Below are positions 61,091 to 64,000 of a DNA stretch of 64,000 nucleotides, one piece after another (position 1 is the stretch's first letter; each line of letters starts with the position of its first letter). Location: contig NZ_CALMFY010000236.1 in assembly GCF_937863485.1 (NCBI RefSeq), positions 1 through 64,000 on the forward strand, given 5' to 3'. The position numbers were made by a program, and so were the translations under genes. The notes under the pieces were generated by a model. It was given only the letters and a program-made list of their open reading frames with translations, was not told the DNA's origin and did not search any database. The DNA is from an uncultured Nostoc sp. GTDB lineage: Bacteria; Cyanobacteriota; Cyanobacteriia; Cyanobacteriales; Nostocaceae.

Positions 61091-64000
61091 GCAAAAAAAA
61101 ACTGTTCAGCTTGTGCTTCTCTAAAAACTTCTATTTCGTAAGATGTGAGAGTTTCTGCTTTTGCTTGACTCAACGCGTTTTTATCTTCGTATTCCAAAAC
61201 AATTCTTGCATGTATACGAGGTAGCAAGGCTTCCCACTGAATATCAGCCAACTTTTCCACTAAAGAAATTTCTAATCTTTCGGTAACATCTAAATCTTCC
61301 TGTACCAAAAGATTCATAACCACACTAGATAAAAACAGTTCAGCATCCTCAACAGCAATATCTCCAGTGTTAATAAGTAGGGTAGTTTTTTCACTATCCA
61401 TATGAGTTGCTACCGTCTTCATCACTCGTTCCAATTCTAAACCAACCAACTCTTCTGGTTGCGACCAATCTGGGAAAATAATTAAATTAATCTCATTAAT
61501 ATTTAAAGATAGAAGAGTAGCATCAATCAAGGCAGAACTTACCGTTTGCGCCATTTTTGTCCATGAGAACTTTTCCGCTTGTGCCAAACCCGCAGTAATT
61601 AAAGAGTGACGAATACTAGGCTTTTGCACCTCACAGAGGGCATTTGCTAGTGCATTTACATCATCATCTTGAATATAAATAGCTGCGTCTCCTGCTACTT
61701 CTGGGATTGAAGAATTAGGACAGGTAATAACAGGACAGCCACAAGCCATTGCTTCTAATATAGGCATTCCAAAACCTTCATATTTAGAAGGATAAACTAA
61801 CGCCATAGCACCAGAATAAGCTAAGACTAATTCTTCATCACTAAGTTGGAGAAGATGTATAGTAATACCTAATGTATATGTTCTTAACTCTGGCGCTAAC
61901 ATTCCACCAATACCAGTAAAAATAATATCAAATCCGTATCTACTGGCTAGTTTTGAGAAAGCTTGTAAGAATAAAATACCATTCTTGTAACCAGATCCCG
62001 TGCCAACCAACAGGAAGTATGGTTTATCAATGCCATATTTATATTTAAAATCTTTAATTTCATCTACAGAAGCTGAAGAGAAGAGAGAATTTACTCCACA
62101 ATGAGCCACTGTAATTAATTCTAAGGGTATCTTAGGGAAACATTTACTTAAGTCTTTAGCTGTATTTTCAGAAATGGCAATAAAAGCAGAGGCATGTTTA
62201 ATACTATTGTGCTTTTCACGCCACATAGGTTCATTTAAGTTTCCTCCTAATACTTCAGGAATCATGTCATATGCCATAAATACGGAAAGGGTGTCAATGG
62301 GCGTGGTGTAATAGGAAGATATAAATAATTCCGCTTCTTCATCCTCACATATTTGTTGAAGCATCTGTTTATCAGCTTCGGTATTGTTATAGTCGTAGGC
62401 GGGAATTGTGAGATAACGAATACCATTAATTTTGGGTGCAGTATTGGCTCTATCTAAGACTAAAATATAATTAGCAAAATTACTATTTGCCCATTGTTCT
62501 AGCAGACTTCGCCAAACTCTAGCAATTCCTGTTTTATAGAGTTGGAAAAAGACACCATCAATTAAAATATTACGATGAGGTAAAGTTTCTGTTTTTTCTT
62601 TAGCTAACTTGTAAATTTTGATAGTTTCTTGAATATATTTATCCCAGCTAAATTTTTGAGCCTGCTGAAGAGATTTGTTAGCTAAATTTTCTCGATATTC
62701 GGGTTCGCAATATAGCTTAAATATGGCATCGCAAAGCCCTATTTCATCATTAGGATCAAGCATAATTCCGGCATCTTCAACAACTTCAGGTAAGGAAGAA
62801 GTATTAGAGGTTATTATTGGAGTTCCACATTGCATTGCTTCTAATGGTGGTAAGCCAAAACCTTCATATAAAGATACATATATGAATGCTAATGCACCTG
62901 AATACAAAGGAGCTAAATCTTCATCGGGAACATAACCAGTAATAATAATTCGGTTTTCTAATTCTTTAACTCTATCTATTTCTGCAAAAATTTCTTCATA
63001 TTGCCATCCTTTTGTACCTATCAACACTAGATTAAGATCATCAATATGCTGGTTTTTAATTAATCTAAAAAAAGAACGGATAACATGAGCTATATTTTTT
63101 CTTGGCTCTAAGGTTGATAAAGTTAAAACATAAGGCTGCTCTGATATTTTATATTTTTGTTTTGTTTTGATAATTAATTCCTGATTATTGCAAGGATAAA
63201 ATTTTTCTTTATCAGCAGCTAAATGTGTAACAAATACTTGCTTTTCATTAAGATTTTGTTGATATGTACAAATATCTTGTTTTGTTGATTCCGAAATACA
63301 GCACACAAAATCATTCTTATCTATTTGATCTATAGTATTTTTAACCATATGCTCTGAATTATGATTAAAATACTCTGGAAAAAGAATAGGAATTAAATCA
63401 TAAACTGTGATAATTCTTGTAGCAAAGTAAATATTTTTGGGCAAAGGATAATAAGTAGAGTGATAAATATCTATATTTTGATATTTTAGTTCTGACAGGT
63501 GAAATAAAGGAAGATTTTTATACTCAAGATTTTGATTTATATAAGTTTGACAAGCATCAAACAAATCAGGTATACTTATACAAAAATAGATACAACAATC
63601 AGGGGAGTTTATTAATCCTTTTAAAAGATGCTCTGTTACTCTAAAAACTCCAGTTTTAGCAGTTTCTAATACAGTTCCTAAACCTAGTACTGAAATATCT
63701 AACGCTATTTTAATCTGCGTTCCCTTATTCACTAAAGATACTTTTTTTATTTTCTCAGGCTGACTGTGACACAAGTTCTTAAAAACATCAGGTGCTAGTT
63801 TTTTTTCTGTCAATAAGTGTAAAGATATACCATTATTAGATGTATTACTCGAATAAAAGTTCAAATTGTACTTTTCTGCAATTATTAATAAAGATTTAAT
63901 TGTATATATTGATACATGCTGTCCTTCCGCAGGTACATAATACCACCATTCATTAGGTTTAGGATTATCTGTAGGCAAAATCTCTGTACTAAATAAAATG
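61087..64000 (-). CDS. methyltransferase-GT4-GT4 fusion, 5' end outside the window
   Basis: The frame is open to the window edge. Its first 70 or so visible residues (NEWWYYVPAEGQHVS, IYTIKSLLIIAEKYNLN) look like the C-terminus of a class I methyltransferase of the kind fused to glycosyltransferases. Two GT4 domains follow, each with an E-x7-E donor motif: EGFGLPPLEAMQCGTPI, about residues 375-391 from the TTG at 63978, and EGFGMPILEAMACGCPV, about 735-751. A C-terminal region of about 120 residues (SEKTTLLINTGDIAVEDAEL) is of no family I know. At least 970 residues are visible. It is translationally coupled to the GT41 gene downstream, so the three catalytic types probably act in one glycan pathway. 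The true start is beyond the window. Confidence 0.85.
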   Translation of the reverse strand, partial: ILFSTEILPTDNPKPNEWWYYVPAEGQHVSIYTIKSLLIIAEKYNLNFYSSNTSNNGISLHLLTEKKLAPDVFKNLCHSQPEKIKKVSLVNKGTQIKIALDISVLGLGTVLETAKTGVFRVTEHLLKGLINSPDCCIYFCISIPDLFDACQTYINQNLEYKNLPLFHLSELKYQNIDIYHSTYYPLPKNIYFATRIITVYDLIPILFPEYFNHNSEHMVKNTIDQIDKNDFVCCISESTKQDICTYQQNLNEKQVFVTHLAADKEKFYPCNNQELIIKTKQKYKISEQPYVLTLSTLEPRKNIAHVIRSFFRLIKNQHIDDLNLVLIGTKGWQYEEIFAEIDRVKELENRIIITGYVPDEDLAPLYSGALAFIYVSLYEGFGLPPLEAMQCGTPIITSNTSSLPEVVEDAGIMLDPNDEIGLCDAIFKLYCEPEYRENLANKSLQQAQKFSWDKYIQETIKIYKLAKEKTETLPHRNILIDGVFFQLYKTGIARVWRSLLEQWANSNFANYILVLDRANTAPKINGIRYLTIPAYDYNNTEADKQMLQQICEDEEAELFISSYYTTPIDTLSVFMAYDMIPEVLGGNLNEPMWREKHNSIKHASAFIAISENTAKDLSKCFPKIPLELITVAHCGVNSLFSSASVDEIKDFKYKYGIDKPYFLLVGTGSGYKNGILFLQAFSKLASRYGFDIIFTGIGGMLAPELRTYTLGITIHLLQLSDEELVLAYSGAMALVYPSKYEGFGMPILEAMACGCPVITCPNSSIPEVAGDAAIYIQDDDVNALANALCEVQKPSIRHSLITAGLAQAEKFSWTKMAQTVSSALIDATLLSLNINEINLIIFPDWSQPEELVGLELERVMKTVATHMDSEKTTLLINTGDIAVEDAELFLSSVVMNLLVQEDLDVTERLEISLVEKLADIQWEALLPRIHARIVLEYEDKNALSQAKAETLTSYEIEVFREAQAEQFFFA

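Noticed and set aside
1..64000. tRNA, rRNA, CRISPR arrays, intact transposase genes
   Set aside because: I looked for T-loop GGTTCGA-type strings, regular spacer-repeat arrays and DDE or HUH transposase motifs and saw none that held up.

Overview
The window comes from a filamentous, Nostoc-like cyanobacterium (order Nostocales is my inference). The evidence is the many HIP1-type GCGATCGC sites, cyanobacterial or plastid-type genes (an NTRC-type thioredoxin reductase-thioredoxin fusion, a gamma-tocopherol methyltransferase, DUF3370, a probable lumenal pentapeptide protein, Uma2) and the dispersed short repeats typical of Nostoc intergenic DNA. I see no rRNA, tRNA or CRISPR array.

Layout. 0-5 kb: the tail of a type I restriction-modification locus, with a 5'-truncated hsdS, hsdR carrying an in-frame repeat insertion, and a YgjP-like metallopeptidase, followed by a Uma2 gene. 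5-8 kb: DUF3370, a VOC protein and the YlqF/RbgA GTPase. 8.1-8.9 kb: the debris of a caspase-type gene pair cut by a short element, then a cluster of DnaA boxes next to dnaA (candidate oriC). 10-12.4 kb: an HtrA protease and peptide deformylase. 12.6-36.9 kb: a large exopolysaccharide or O-antigen locus. galE and a WbaP-type initiating transferase lie on the minus strand, diverging from a Wzc-type chain-length regulator/BY-kinase. After it come GT2, GT4 and CgeB-type glycosyltransferases, a HIRRGD fucosyltransferase-like protein, four FkbM methyltransferases and one other methyltransferase, a Wzx flippase, a Wzy polymerase and an AsnB-type amidotransferase. Together they form a full Wzx/Wzy-dependent pathway with an AT-rich variable core. 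37-42 kb: housekeeping genes (tocopherol methyltransferase, queA, YraN) and small unknowns. 42.8-45.1 kb: an AAA ATPase plus DUF4435 pair resembling the PARIS anti-phage system. 45.4-49.5 kb: a cell-wall amidase, pyrG and a protein made of two copies of one module. 50-56 kb: an SDR gene and a nuclease-like gene that have both lost their 3' ends at one junction, a ROK kinase, a 57-residue membrane protein, an orphan DppC-type permease, a PIN toxin-antitoxin pair and NTRC. 56-64 kb: a type IV pilin followed by two TPR/GT41 O-GlcNAc-transferase-like genes and a methyltransferase-GT4-GT4 fusion that runs off the window, a plausible protein or pilin glycosylation locus.

The most notable signals are: the PARIS-like pair, whose second gene has apparently lost its start through a one-base shift and now lies in the same frame as the first, separated only by TGA; one short-element family found at the broken ends of both hsdS and a caspase gene; three separate coding regions (hsdR, queA, yraN) that carry intergenic-type repeat DNA as in-frame inserts; the DnaA-box cluster; and the deletion scar between convergent genes at 50.6 kb. 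All family assignments are from reading motifs by eye; no database search was possible.
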